Shown piece by piece: positions 52,074 to 60,430 of a stretch of DNA of 64,000 nt. This DNA is from UBA4810 sp002479215 (GTDB lineage Bacteria > Desulfobacterota > Syntrophia > Syntrophales > Smithellaceae). Location: contig JBEKVB010000003.1 of the NCBI GenBank assembly GCA_049514435.1, positions 1-64,000 of the forward strand, written 5' to 3'. Below the pieces are notes generated by a model. The model saw only the letters and a program-made list of their open reading frames with translations, did not search any database and was not told the DNA's origin. Position 1 is the stretch's first letter. Each line of letters begins with the position of its first letter. Position numbers and translations under genes: made by a program.

Positions 52074-52934
52074 ATGCCCTTTATCCAAGCGGGAAACATC
52101 AAACTGAATTATGTCGAACATGGTAACGGAAATAATATTGTCGTTTTTATTCACGGATATTTGGGCTGTGTCCAGTGGATGGATTTAATTTGGCCGCGCC
52201 TGCCCAAAGATATTCACGTATTTACTATAGATTGGCGCGGTTGCGGAGAATCCGAAAAGCCAGCTCCCTTGAAGGATTTCGCAAATTACTCCCTACGGCA
52301 GCACGCGGAAGATATGATTACCGCCATTAAGGCATTGGGTATCAAAAAATGTAGCCTGGCTAATCATTCCACCGGCGGCATTATCAGTGTTTATATGCTG
52401 CTTGATGAGCCGGATATGTTTGATAAGGTATTAGCCCTTGATCCGGTAAGCCCCACGGGGTTATTGGTTCCGGAAAATCATCGCCTTGCTTTCCAAGCCA
52501 TCAAAGAAAACAGAAATTATGCCTTCAAATTTCTCGCTTTTGCTGCTCCGACACTTTTCATCAAAGAATCTCTTAGGCCGGGCGCGAAACCTCAATTTAA
52601 ACCTAAAACATCCGCTGAGCAAAAAGACCTTTTTAATTTGATTGTGGACAAGGCAAGGTTTTTGAGCGACGGCGCTGGAGTTGGTACTCTGTATCACCTG
52701 CGTAACGAACGTGCCGCCGGCACATTAGCCAAGGAAACTCACTGCATAAAACAACCGATTCTGGTTTTATGGGGCGAAGAAGATATGGTTATCCCGCGTC
52801 AGGATATAGACGAAACGGTCAAGCTTTCGCCCAACTGCAAGCTGAAGACAATTAAGGATGTAGGCCACTCTTTAACTCTGGAAAACCCCGATTTATACGC
52901 TCGGATATTTACTGATTTTTTCCGGAATAAATGA
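52074..52934 (+). CDS. alpha/beta hydrolase
   Basis: A 286-residue hydrolase: oxyanion region F-I-H-G-Y-L-G near 26-32, D-W-R-G-C-G-E-S near 57, the nucleophile elbow N-H-S-T-G-G near 97 (Ser, with Asn replacing the first Gly), acid in W-G-E-E-D-M near 231 and His in V-G-H-S-L near 262. All triad members are thus present. AAGGAGAA precedes the ATG by 5 bases. Substrate unknown; epoxide hydrolase, esterase or haloalkane-type activities share the fold. Confidence 0.87.
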   Translation: MPFIQAGNIKLNYVEHGNGNNIVVFIHGYLGCVQWMDLIWPRLPKDIHVFTIDWRGCGESEKPAPLKDFANYSLRQHAEDMITAIKALGIKKCSLANHSTGGIISVYMLLDEPDMFDKVLALDPVSPTGLLVPENHRLAFQAIKENRNYAFKFLAFAAPTLFIKESLRPGAKPQFKPKTSAEQKDLFNLIVDKARFLSDGAGVGTLYHLRNERAAGTLAKETHCIKQPILVLWGEEDMVIPRQDIDETVKLSPNCKLKTIKDVGHSLTLENPDLYARIFTDFFRNK

Positions 52935-52980
52935 AAGCGGCCCGCCTTGCCGGCAGGCCGGGATCGAATTATGTATTTTA

Positions 52981-53054
52981 TCCCGATAGCCACGGCTACG
53001 GGATAAATTCCACTTGCGCTTCAAACTTCGCTGTGCTTGTTTTCAGCGAGTGTC
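52981..53054 (+). repeat. 74 bp direct repeat, copy 1 (3' of rpsT)
   Basis: About 84% identical by eye to 53365-53438. Contains a small palindrome (ATAGCCACGGCTA) and a stretch related to family B blocks. It touches the rpsT stop codon. Confidence 0.7.
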
Positions 53055-53316
53055 ATTTAAGGGCATTTACTTTTTTAGTCAGGCGGGAAATTTTGCGGGA
53101 AGCATTTTTCTTATGAATTACTCCTTTAACCGCCGCTTTATTCAACACGGGAATAACGGCTTTCAGCGCGCTTGCGGAATCTTTTTTCTTTTTGCCTTCT
53201 ACAGCGGTAATTACTGCTTTAACCTTGGTCTTAAGCGCGGACTTGACGCCAATATTGCGCTCGCGGTGTTTTTTGCTCTGACGATCGCGTTTTTCTGCTG
53301 ATTTATGTGTTGCCAA
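53053..53316 (-). CDS. rpsT: ribosomal protein S20
   Basis: An 87-residue basic protein starting A-T-H-K-S-A-E-K-R and ending L-T-K-K-V-N-A-L, standard for S20 of the small subunit. The start codon is TTG with TAGGAGGAT 5-8 bases before. A UUG start is also used by E. coli rpsT, where it belongs to autoregulation, so it may be conserved regulation. The gene stands alone between two copies of a 74 bp repeat. Confidence 0.96.
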   Translation of the reverse strand: MATHKSAEKRDRQSKKHRERNIGVKSALKTKVKAVITAVEGKKKKDSASALKAVIPVLNKAAVKGVIHKKNASRKISRLTKKVNALK

Positions 53317-53364
53317 AAGTATCCTCCTAAATTTCCTTTTTTAATTAGATGGTACTAAATCTCA

Positions 53365-53438
53365 TCCCGATAGCCATGGCTACTGGATTAATTCCACTTA
53401 CGCTTTAAACTTCACTAAGTTCGTTTTCAGCGAGTATC
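53365..53438 (+). repeat. 74 bp direct repeat, copy 2 (5' of rpsT)
   Basis: Counterpart of 52981-53054; both start TCCCGATAGCCA and end TTTTCAGCGAGT-TC. It lies in the rpsT leader region, so it could carry or affect the rpsT promoter. Confidence 0.7.
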
Positions 53439-53496
53439 CTTAATTCAACTAACAAATATTACCGCACTGCGTTGGTAATATTTGAGTTTCATTAAT
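53439..53496 (-). repeat. family B hairpin repeat
   Basis: On the minus strand: TTAATGAAACTC, arm AAATATTACC, loop AACGCAGTGC, arm GGTAATATTT, then GTTAGTTGAATTAA. The arms pair perfectly over 10 bp. It abuts the 74 bp repeat and lies between nrdD and rpsT. Confidence 0.75.
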
Positions 53497-53545
53497 TTGG
53501 TGAGGTTGTTTAGCCCAATTGCTCCTACCTGTCAAGCGCAAACTG

Positions 53546-55624
53546 TCAGCCGCTTACCTTAAAGTTCTTGTTCACCTTTCTATTTTTAAGCTCAGCCAAT
53601 TTACCTTTGTTCCAACCGGAAATTTTGCTGAAATATTTGGTTAACCGCGCAATGCCTTCCACCTCATTTGAGCCGCAGTAAACACAAGTTTCATTCAAGC
53701 CGGAAGCTGTTTTGCCACAGGAAAGGCAAGAAGTAAATTCCGGGGAAAAATCAATCTGGCGGTTGGCGGAATTGTAAAACACTTCTCGAATGAACTTACT
53801 TAATTCTTTCTTGCCCGGATTTGAGCCACCCAACTGCAAATGTGTGATATGCTCCCCTTCCAGATATTTATGAAAAAGACCCTCCTGAATCACTCTTTGG
53901 AGAGGCGGCACATCTGCGGAAACATTCAAATGCGTCGAGTTTGTATAATAAATCGCTCCTCCGGCAATATCGCCTTTCACATAGCGTCCTGCCGCTGGAG
54001 AGAAGTATTTTAAATCGAGCCTCGCGAACCGGTAGGCGGTGGTTTCCGCCGGTGACTGCTCCAATACAAATTTTATTCCCAACTTTTCACTCACAAGCTC
54101 GGCCTCACGCTGAAGGTAGTCCACCACTTTCAAGCCAAATTCCAGAGCTTCTGGTGATTCGTGCAGTTGGCTCCCCATAAAGATTTGCACAAGTTCATTT
54201 ATTCCGACAAGGCCGATAATATAATAAGCCCGGTTCATTCTTAAAAAAGGGAACCCGTCATGATTCATGGCGAGCACGGCCAAAGGACCCTTATCGGCGT
54301 AAGAAAGAAGTTTTTCCAGAAAATCTTTTTTCTGAATGTGCGCCTTCACCGCTGTTGCCGTAAATTCAGTAAGCAGGGCAAATAATCTTTTTTCATCGCC
54401 AGCGGCTTTATAAGCGAGCCGCGGTAAATTCAAAGTCACGCTTTGAATGGCGGCACAGCGCATCAGCCAGGGTTTTTTCAATTCTTGTTTGTAATCGCCA
54501 TCGCCTTTATATACGGCCTTACAGCAAGCAAAAGATAACGCATTTTTGTCTCTGTCGAAAATAAAACAGGTATTGCCCTTGAGGCCGGCCACCTCACAGG
54601 CCTGTTCAAGATATTGCTCAGCACCTTTAGTCTTCCAAAAAGCTTCAGTTATATGCAGGAGCGGCCGGGGCAGGATAAACGGCTTTCCGGTGGCATCACC
54701 TTTTTTAAATACTTCCAATATGGCCAAAGCCAGGCGCTGAGCATCTCCGGCGTATTCGCCATAAGTTTTACCGGTAGGTTTTCCTTCCGGCCCGATGGCG
54801 GGAAGGTCTGTCCAATGCGGCGGTATTTCGTAATAGATGTGCATATCGGTATATAAAGCCTGCCCGCCGCGCGCGGCGGAAAGCTGTGAGAATTCATAAA
54901 TCAGCATTTGCGCGAACTGACGCACTTCTTTGTCCGTCATAGCGCCCAGATATGGCGCAAAGGAAATATTGATCGCATCCCATCCGATTGTACCGGTAAA
55001 ATGTCCCTGAAGAATGGCGCTGAAACGTACCATGTGCAGTAAAAGCACCTCGGCATATTTTGCAGGCTTGGCAGAGTTCACTGCCTGAGGCAAATTCAAG
55101 CCGTTAATTTTGATATATTCCAAAGATTGACAACAGCTGTAAGGACGGTCAACATAACCCAGACCGTGAATATGAATGTCACCCGTGGCATGCGCGTCCC
55201 CGATATCGGCGGAAAAAACATCATAAAGGGAAAATTCTCTTTTAATTCCTTCGGCAAAAATCAGGTTCGTGCCTTCGGGGGAATGAGGAGTGTTGGCACT
55301 TTCTTTATTTTGGTGTAAGATCAGCTGCCGGACATCATAAAGAGGAAACCCCAAGCGGCCGTGCAGTCTCCGTTCTTTTTCCAGTCCCCTTTCGATGAGT
55401 CGCGCATTAACGAGTTCGCGGATAAGAGCCGTCGTGAGCACGCCGATTCCCGAAGAAATAATCTGTCTTTCCACTTCTTTGGATATTTCTCCCGCCAACT
55501 GATAATCTATATCCGCTTCGCGCACCAGGGCATCAACAATGCGCTGGCGGTTCCAGGGGGCTATTTCCTCCCCGGAAGTGCGGACAAAAAGGGTTATATC
55601 GGTGGTTTCGGAATTTTCCAGCAT
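53546..55624 (-). CDS. nrdD: anaerobic (class III) ribonucleoside-triphosphate reductase NrdD with altered radical site
   Basis: 692 residues from ATG 55624, one base after the upstream stop; an ATG at 55663 would overlap that gene. An ATP-cone (about 10-95) precedes the ten-stranded barrel. Family motifs include S-V-T-L-N-L-P-R-L-A-Y, H-I-H-G-L and the C-terminal zinc knuckle C-L-S-C-G...C-V-Y-C-G. It reduces NTPs to dNTPs in anaerobes, using a glycyl radical made by NrdG. The radical motif R-(V/I)-T-G-Y is R-L-T-K-Y here: codon AAA (53636-53638, residue 663) encodes Lys where the radical Gly is expected. The rest of that tail (S-G-W-N-K-G-K-L-A-E-L) is normal. As written the enzyme should be unable to hold the radical. 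No nrdG lies in the window. Confidence 0.9.
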   Translation of the reverse strand: MLENSETTDITLFVRTSGEEIAPWNRQRIVDALVREADIDYQLAGEISKEVERQIISSGIGVLTTALIRELVNARLIERGLEKERRLHGRLGFPLYDVRQLILHQNKESANTPHSPEGTNLIFAEGIKREFSLYDVFSADIGDAHATGDIHIHGLGYVDRPYSCCQSLEYIKINGLNLPQAVNSAKPAKYAEVLLLHMVRFSAILQGHFTGTIGWDAINISFAPYLGAMTDKEVRQFAQMLIYEFSQLSAARGGQALYTDMHIYYEIPPHWTDLPAIGPEGKPTGKTYGEYAGDAQRLALAILEVFKKGDATGKPFILPRPLLHITEAFWKTKGAEQYLEQACEVAGLKGNTCFIFDRDKNALSFACCKAVYKGDGDYKQELKKPWLMRCAAIQSVTLNLPRLAYKAAGDEKRLFALLTEFTATAVKAHIQKKDFLEKLLSYADKGPLAVLAMNHDGFPFLRMNRAYYIIGLVGINELVQIFMGSQLHESPEALEFGLKVVDYLQREAELVSEKLGIKFVLEQSPAETTAYRFARLDLKYFSPAAGRYVKGDIAGGAIYYTNSTHLNVSADVPPLQRVIQEGLFHKYLEGEHITHLQLGGSNPGKKELSKFIREVFYNSANRQIDFSPEFTSCLSCGKTASGLNETCVYCGSNEVEGIARLTKYFSKISGWNKGKLAELKNRKVNKNFKVSG

Positions 55625-55625
55625 A

Positions 55626-57050
55626 TCAAATATTAGTCGGTATTGATGATGATTCGACGGCATTCAAAACATTTTCCGCGGCTTGGGATAGTTCTTCATC
55701 ATAATCGTGGCTCAGTGAAAACACCCGGAAGTGCATGACCCGCGCCGGTATAAAACGATATATTTCCAAAAGCGGTTCCGGCGATGTCATTTCCGTAACC
55801 GGATTAAAAATATTGATTCTTTTGCCGGGTTCGGCCATAGGATTGAGCGGACGAGGGTCCTGCGTGGCTAAATCCACTTTAAAAGAAATTTCTTTCAATT
55901 TTTTGGGGAGACATTCTCTTATTTTTGCTTCATAATTTTCGGCGCGAACAAATCCAGTGCCTCGATGAATTTGAGCAATGGAAATTTCCGTAGAAAAGGA
56001 CATCTTCCACTTAACTTCTCTCGCGTGCAGTTTTCTCCATTCATTGGCCAGTTTTCTTTTCCTTTGATCGTTATGCGCAAGCCAGCTTTGCACTTCGTTA
56101 AATAAAAACCATTCATCACAATGCAGATACGCGTCTAATTTTTTCACCGGATTATACGGAAAAATTATCTCCATTGTATCATGAAAGATCTCCTGCAAAT
56201 GCAAATCCAGGGCGCGCGTAGTGCGATGAAAGTAAACGTTAGTGTATAAATTCAGACGGGCATTGAGAAAGCGCCCTAAAGCCGAGATGCCCGATTGATG
56301 CAGGGTAAGGCCGTCTTTGGTAAAAAAAGTGTAGTAGCGCAGGCGGGGAATATCCACCATATCCAGCGAAAAGCCGGTCATGTAGGCGTCGCGCTGAACA
56401 TAATCGAGGTTATCCACCGTATAAATGCCGGAAAACAACTGGCGCAAAAACTGCAACCAGCGCGGCTGTCGGGTATTTTCCCTGGCTTCGGGCATCTTGA
56501 TTAAATAGGCCACATGAATGGGATTTAAAGCCTCGCCACGCGCAAATGCTCCGGAAGGGCTTCGTTTGATCCGGGAAATATCCACTCCGAGTTTTTCGAC
56601 GATAATACTTTGTCCGATTATTTCATGCGTTAAGCCCCAGTGACTCAAAAAATTATCGTCAAAAAAATGACCGTAGGGACCGTGCCCTACGTCATGTAAA
56701 AGACCGGCGAGGCGCAGTAGTTCTTCCACGTAATTGCAGGAGGGTACATCTTTACAAACATCGGACAAACTCGAATAAATGCTTTTGGCGAATTCTCCGG
56801 CAACGTGCATTGTGCCGAGAGAATGCTGAAAGCGGGAATGTTCCGCCGCCGGATAAACCCAGCGCGCACTTTGCAGCTGGTAAATCCTTCTTAATCTCTG
56901 CATCCAGGGGGAATCAATCAGGTCTTTTTCCGTAGTTTCGGAAGGAGCATTGTCTTCCGGCACTGTAAAAAGCGCGTATTGATGTATGGGGTCGGCAATA
57001 AGCGCCATTCCTTGATAAATATTGTGCCCGGCGGAATTGGTCTTTTTCAT
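55626..57050 (-). CDS. HD-domain phosphohydrolase (dNTPase-like)
   Basis: 474 residues from ATG 57050; the frame extends to a TTG at 57086 that is unlikely. The metal set is complete: H76 in R-F-Q-H-S-L-G-T-M-H, H119-D120 in L-L-H-D-V-G-H-G-P-Y-G-H, and a later Asp in Y-T-V-D-N-L-D-Y. The layout is that of SAMHD1/Dgt-like dNTP triphosphohydrolases rather than c-di-GMP or ppGpp enzymes. Its TGA is followed after one base by the nrdD ATG, so a dNTP-degrading and a dNTP-making enzyme appear translationally coupled, which fits pool control. The substrate is inferred. Confidence 0.85.
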   Translation of the reverse strand: MKKTNSAGHNIYQGMALIADPIHQYALFTVPEDNAPSETTEKDLIDSPWMQRLRRIYQLQSARWVYPAAEHSRFQHSLGTMHVAGEFAKSIYSSLSDVCKDVPSCNYVEELLRLAGLLHDVGHGPYGHFFDDNFLSHWGLTHEIIGQSIIVEKLGVDISRIKRSPSGAFARGEALNPIHVAYLIKMPEARENTRQPRWLQFLRQLFSGIYTVDNLDYVQRDAYMTGFSLDMVDIPRLRYYTFFTKDGLTLHQSGISALGRFLNARLNLYTNVYFHRTTRALDLHLQEIFHDTMEIIFPYNPVKKLDAYLHCDEWFLFNEVQSWLAHNDQRKRKLANEWRKLHAREVKWKMSFSTEISIAQIHRGTGFVRAENYEAKIRECLPKKLKEISFKVDLATQDPRPLNPMAEPGKRINIFNPVTEMTSPEPLLEIYRFIPARVMHFRVFSLSHDYDEELSQAAENVLNAVESSSIPTNI

Positions 57051-57405
57051 GGCGGATTGTGTACAATATTCCGTCCAAAAGATCAATTTTAATCATTGCT
57101 TTGTCCTTAACTATTGATTGGTTCATACAAAACTAGATTTCAGCATGGACAGAACCGCGCTGAACTTAGGAACATATCTATAATGTAGCTAGTGTAGCGT
57201 CGGAAAAGGTAATGAAAACTTTGTTGCCGACAAAAAGCAGTATATCTTTAATGGTTCATCCGTTTGATGCGTTCTTCCTGTTATCCACACAATGCTATCT
57301 AGAAAAAATATCCAACATTTCAAACAGTAATCCTTATTGATTGTAATCAGTATTTGACAAAACTTCTTGTAAATGGCAGTTACTTTTAACAGGAGTTGAT
57401 AATCA
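57051..57405. other. divergent intergenic region between the HD gene and tatA
   Basis: It should hold promoters for both genes. A TTGACA at 57354-57359 precedes tatA by about 50 bp but lacks a convincing -10. A single DnaA-box-like TTATCCACA lies at 57281-57289. No gene was found. Confidence 0.4.
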
Positions 57406-57609
57406 ATGCTTTTCAGTTTACAGACGCTCATTTTAGTCGGTGTGATAGCACTGATCGTCGTTGGTCCCAAAAAACTGCCGGACTTGGCCAAGACTTTGGG
57501 CAAAGGCTTAAGTGAATTCAAAAAAGCAACCGAGGGAATAACCGATGAACTCAAAGAAGCCCTGCAAGAAGATAAAAAACAAGATGATGACGGCCTGAAA
57601 GACCTGTAA
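57406..57609 (+). CDS. tatA: twin-arginine translocase TatA/E subunit
   Basis: A 67-residue protein: one N-terminal membrane helix (about 5-20), a V-G-P-K-K-L-P hinge, then an amphipathic helix with L-A-K-T-L-G-K-G-L-S-E-F-K-K-A and an acidic tail. This is the standard TatA layout; Phe of F-G-P is Val here. It forms the pore for folded proteins with TatC, which is not in the window. AGGAG precedes the ATG by 10 bases. Unlinked tatA is common in deltaproteobacteria. Confidence 0.9.
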   Translation: MLFSLQTLILVGVIALIVVGPKKLPDLAKTLGKGLSEFKKATEGITDELKEALQEDKKQDDDGLKDL

Positions 57610-57828
57610 CAAAGCATCTTATGATTTTCGTAAACATACATCCTTTCAATCCGTTATCAATGAGGCTGTGTATTTTTCTCTTTTAAAAAAAGTAAATAGT
57701 GCTATTATGATACTCATCTCATCTGAAAAAGCGTAGTTTGTATAATAATACGTTAGGTGACAAAATGACTGTAAAACGACAAAGGTAAAATCAATAATCA
57801 TTGCGAGCTCAATACAGGAGGACATATC

Positions 57829-58500
57829 ATGGTTGGTAAGTTTTCAAGACTCTTAAGCAGGATTTTATTTGTTGTTTGCATTATGTTAGTAATAACGTTC
57901 ATGTCCAGCTGCAGTTATGAACCTACAAAAAATGAAGCGGAAAAAGTAATCACTCAGTCTGAGGAATTTAATAAAACATTTAATGAACAAATTTATTTTT
58001 TCTTAAAGGCAGGTCCTCATCACAAAAATTGCGCACCTCCGAGCAAATATGTCGATCATGAATGGTTCTCTTTTGAAAATAAACTTCCGGTATTTGATAA
58101 ATTATCGCAGTCCGGTTATATAAATATAGACAAAACATTTATAAAAACTTCTGGTGATGAGTGTTGGTATGATAAAGGAGAAATGGTAACTGTAACACTA
58201 ACCGAAAAAGGGAAAAATATTTTTACTCAAGATAAGGATGACTTCTGGAAGGCAGAAATATGCAAAAAAAAATATATTGGAGTTACCGATATTATTAAAT
58301 ATACTGATGACCCATCTTTTCAAGTAACATATACTTGGAAGTATAACTACAATGAACTTGCTAATATAGTAAAACCGATATCATTTGAACTTCAGAAACT
58401 TTCCGATTTAAACGAATTAAGTAAAGGTTATGTTTACTTAGTAAAGGTGAATGGTGGCTGGGGGATTATGATGGGTCAACCTGCTAGAAGAAATTATTAG
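57829..58500 (+). CDS. uncharacterised lipoprotein
   Basis: 223 residues, AT-rich gene. Signal peptide with lipobox M-S-S-C (Cys at 28), then a mixed domain with four further Cys (N-C-A-P, E-C-W-Y and E-I-C-K) that could form disulfides. GGAGGACATATC precedes the ATG. Together with the next two genes it forms an AT-rich block whose composition differs from tatA and nrdD, so it was probably acquired. GTTAGGT at 57751 resembles an integron core site. Function unknown; structure may resemble YD/immunity-like exported proteins, but that is a guess. Confidence 0.65.
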   Translation: MVGKFSRLLSRILFVVCIMLVITFMSSCSYEPTKNEAEKVITQSEEFNKTFNEQIYFFLKAGPHHKNCAPPSKYVDHEWFSFENKLPVFDKLSQSGYINIDKTFIKTSGDECWYDKGEMVTVTLTEKGKNIFTQDKDDFWKAEICKKKYIGVTDIIKYTDDPSFQVTYTWKYNYNELANIVKPISFELQKLSDLNELSKGYVYLVKVNGGWGIMMGQPARRNY

Positions 58501-58738
58501 AAAGATCGTGCAAGAATTATTCTATTTTATTGTAAAAATAAATAAAACTTCAAACACAGTGAATCATAGATTCAGTAGTTATATCCGATAGATTAAGTAA
58601 GTAGATAGTACCAGCCACATAATTTATGATAAATACCGTTTAAATATTGGGGACGGTTTTTATAGTACACTTATGGAACAATCAACATTTTATCAAAACT
58701 GGCAAATCTACCACTAGTATCAATAAGGAGGATTGTCT

Positions 58739-58987
58739 ATGTGGTTTATTTTAATTATAATTGGAACAGCTGTTTGGGTTTATTACGATGCTAAAAAACT
58801 TGGAGCTGAAAAGGGAAGAATTACTGGATTTTTTAACCTTGGTGCTGGAGCATGGTTTTGGGTAACATTACTATTATGGATTATTGGTTTCCCTGCATGG
58901 CTAATTACACGAGGTAGATATAAAGTGCTTAATGATAATAAAAAATTTTCAGAGACAGAACTAGATAAGAAAAAACCATGGGAATAA
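58739..58987 (+). CDS. small membrane protein (two helices)
   Basis: 82 residues from ATG 58739, with AAGGAGG 7 bases before; an earlier in-frame TTG lies in the ribosome-site region. Helix one at 1-17, a loop with Y-Y-D-A-K-K-L-G-A-E-K-G-R and helix two at about 36-58. This pattern (V-Y-x-D-A-K-x-x-G) is common in small bacterial membrane proteins of unknown function. Confidence 0.6.
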   Translation: MWFILIIIGTAVWVYYDAKKLGAEKGRITGFFNLGAGAWFWVTLLLWIIGFPAWLITRGRYKVLNDNKKFSETELDKKKPWE

Positions 58988-59148
58988 ATAAATTAACACA
59001 GAAATTAGTAAATTCTTTTAAAAGAAAAGAAGCGCTATTAATAAGAAACTAAAAGTTTTATTATTAATCTTTATTCTCTTTTTGTCTACATCACCGAAAA
59101 GCGAAAGAGTTAGGGGAAAAACTAATAAAAACAACAAAGGGGATTAGA

Positions 59149-59580
59149 ATGAACAAACAACGAATTGGAATTTTAATTGCAGCAGGACTTGGAATGATTG
59201 CCACTTTTATGCCTTGGATAAAAATGGGATCAATTTTGGGAACATTTGAGGGTACCACAATTGATGGTACTAAGGGGGGAGACGGTTGGATTACATTTGG
59301 TTTATTTGCAATAACACTTTTAATTAGCTTAATTAAAGACAAAACAAAATCGCTAAAAGGCGGATTGCTTTATGTTGCAATTATCCCAAGCATTATAGCT
59401 GCTGCAATTGGGATATGGGAAATTATTGATCTTAATTCTTCAATGTCCCAAGAGATTACCCGTATGACCATGGCTATGTCAGGTTCATCCGCTTCAATCG
59501 GATTTGGATTATACTTACTAGTGTTAGCAGGAATATCAATTCCAATAATTGCTTTTGTGCTAAAAAATAAACAAGAATAA
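59149..59580 (+). CDS. small polytopic membrane protein
   Basis: 143 residues with helices at about 7-25, 51-65, 74-92 and 118-138. A loop with F-M-P-W-I-K-M-G-S-I-L-G-T-F-E-G between helices one and two is typical of DUF-type four-helix proteins. AAAGGGGAT precedes the ATG. AT-rich; its 3' end is 12 bp from GTTAGGC (59593), the possible 5' border of the next cassette. Confidence 0.6.
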   Translation: MNKQRIGILIAAGLGMIATFMPWIKMGSILGTFEGTTIDGTKGGDGWITFGLFAITLLISLIKDKTKSLKGGLLYVAIIPSIIAAAIGIWEIIDLNSSMSQEITRMTMAMSGSSASIGFGLYLLVLAGISIPIIAFVLKNKQE

Positions 59581-59712
59581 AACCTACAGATCCGTTAGGC
59601 ATTATGATATGATGTAAGTTGAAGTATATGACCTTAAATAGTCTGCACGTGCATAAGATCTACCGGCGGACAGAGACCGCGAGCGAAGAACAAACGTATA
59701 GAGGAGGATGAC

Positions 59713-60201
59713 ATGATTGACAAACTTGAAACCGAGATTGCCAGTATACTCGAAGGTGTAATGGTTGCTGACAAACAGGCCGGCGTCATTTCTGATCGCG
59801 AATGGACACGTCGCATAAAGGAAGGCTTGTGCAACCTTGGAAAGCAGAAGGGCTATGGCGTAAGTGCCGCAGGATGCGCGGGAGCAGATACCGGAGAGTG
59901 GCTTTTTGATTTGGTTTGGGCGACAGTGCAAGATGACCAGTTTTTGCAAATGCCACTGGTCATGGAATGCGAATGGAACCCCAATTTTGATGAAATTGAT
60001 TGGGATTTTGAGAAGCTCTTGATTGCAAAAGCAGATCACAAGTTAATGATCTTTCAGCAGGCTATAGAAAGTGATGTTCGTGATGTCATGAAAAAATTGA
60101 AGGCAATGGTGAGTTCATTTAAAACGAGCTTTCAAGGCGAACGTTATCTTCTTGCTGGCTATGCATTTGATGAGCACAAGTTTTTCTACGAAGTTATCTA
60201 A
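59713..60201 (+). CDS. PD-(D/E)XK-like protein (cassette gene 3)
   Basis: 162 residues, soluble. The pattern W-L-F-D-L-V-W (D66), V-M-E-C-E-W-N (E85 and E87) and D-F-E-K-L-L-I-A-K-A-D-H-K-L-M-I-F-Q resembles a restriction-endonuclease-like core, with E-C-E in place of E-x-K. This type of orphan protein is often found next to mobile elements, as far as I recall. AGAGGAGGA precedes the ATG. The stop TAA overlaps an attC-like R'' element, and a GTTAGGC core lies 120 bp before the gene, so the whole may be one integron cassette. GC content is higher than in the preceding three genes. Confidence 0.65.
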   Translation: MIDKLETEIASILEGVMVADKQAGVISDREWTRRIKEGLCNLGKQKGYGVSAAGCAGADTGEWLFDLVWATVQDDQFLQMPLVMECEWNPNFDEIDWDFEKLLIAKADHKLMIFQQAIESDVRDVMKKLKAMVSSFKTSFQGERYLLAGYAFDEHKFFYEVI

Positions 60202-60262
60202 CGAGTCAATGAACCGGACGGCGGATATAGCGCGACTGTTGCCGGTAATGGCCACGTTGATC
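60196..60262 (+). other. attC-like site (cassette 3)
   Basis: R''-L'' ATCTAACGAGTCAATGAACC and L'-R' GGTAATGGCCACGTTGAT pair imperfectly (ATC-AACG-G-C-AT-ACCGG), with extra bases in the left arm. The inner stem is short. It starts inside the stop of gene 3. It is less perfect than the two sites near 43 and 44.3 kb. Confidence 0.55.
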
Positions 60263-60327
60263 AAACATTTCAAACGCAAATCATTAAAAAATTTATCCAC
60301 CATGCTTGCTTGTTTGTAGGTGTAATC

Positions 60328-60410
60328 GATTCGAGGAAACCGACGACCCGGCATGCGCCGGGCTGCGCTGCCAACAAAGATAGTGCTTTGATTTGGAATT
60401 AATACCATTA
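60328..60410 (+). repeat. family A, copy 6 (right half only)
   Basis: Matches the right core (GATTCGAGGAAACCGACGAC), then GGCATGCGCC and CTGCCAACAAAGATAG, and ends in the terminal repeat CTTTGATTTGGAATT. The left half is missing. Confidence 0.65.
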
Positions 60411-60430
60411 CGCTTTCAAAGGATCACGGG

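Noticed and set aside
57281..57289. DnaA-box-like TTATCCACA near the HD-nrdD promoter region
   Set aside because: A single 9-mer is expected about once in a window of this size on two strands by chance; no cluster of boxes, AT-rich unwinding element or dnaA/dnaN genes are present.
57189..57641. 150-codon minus-strand frame over tatA
   Set aside because: It is antisense to the clear tatA gene and contains no domain; a frame shadow.
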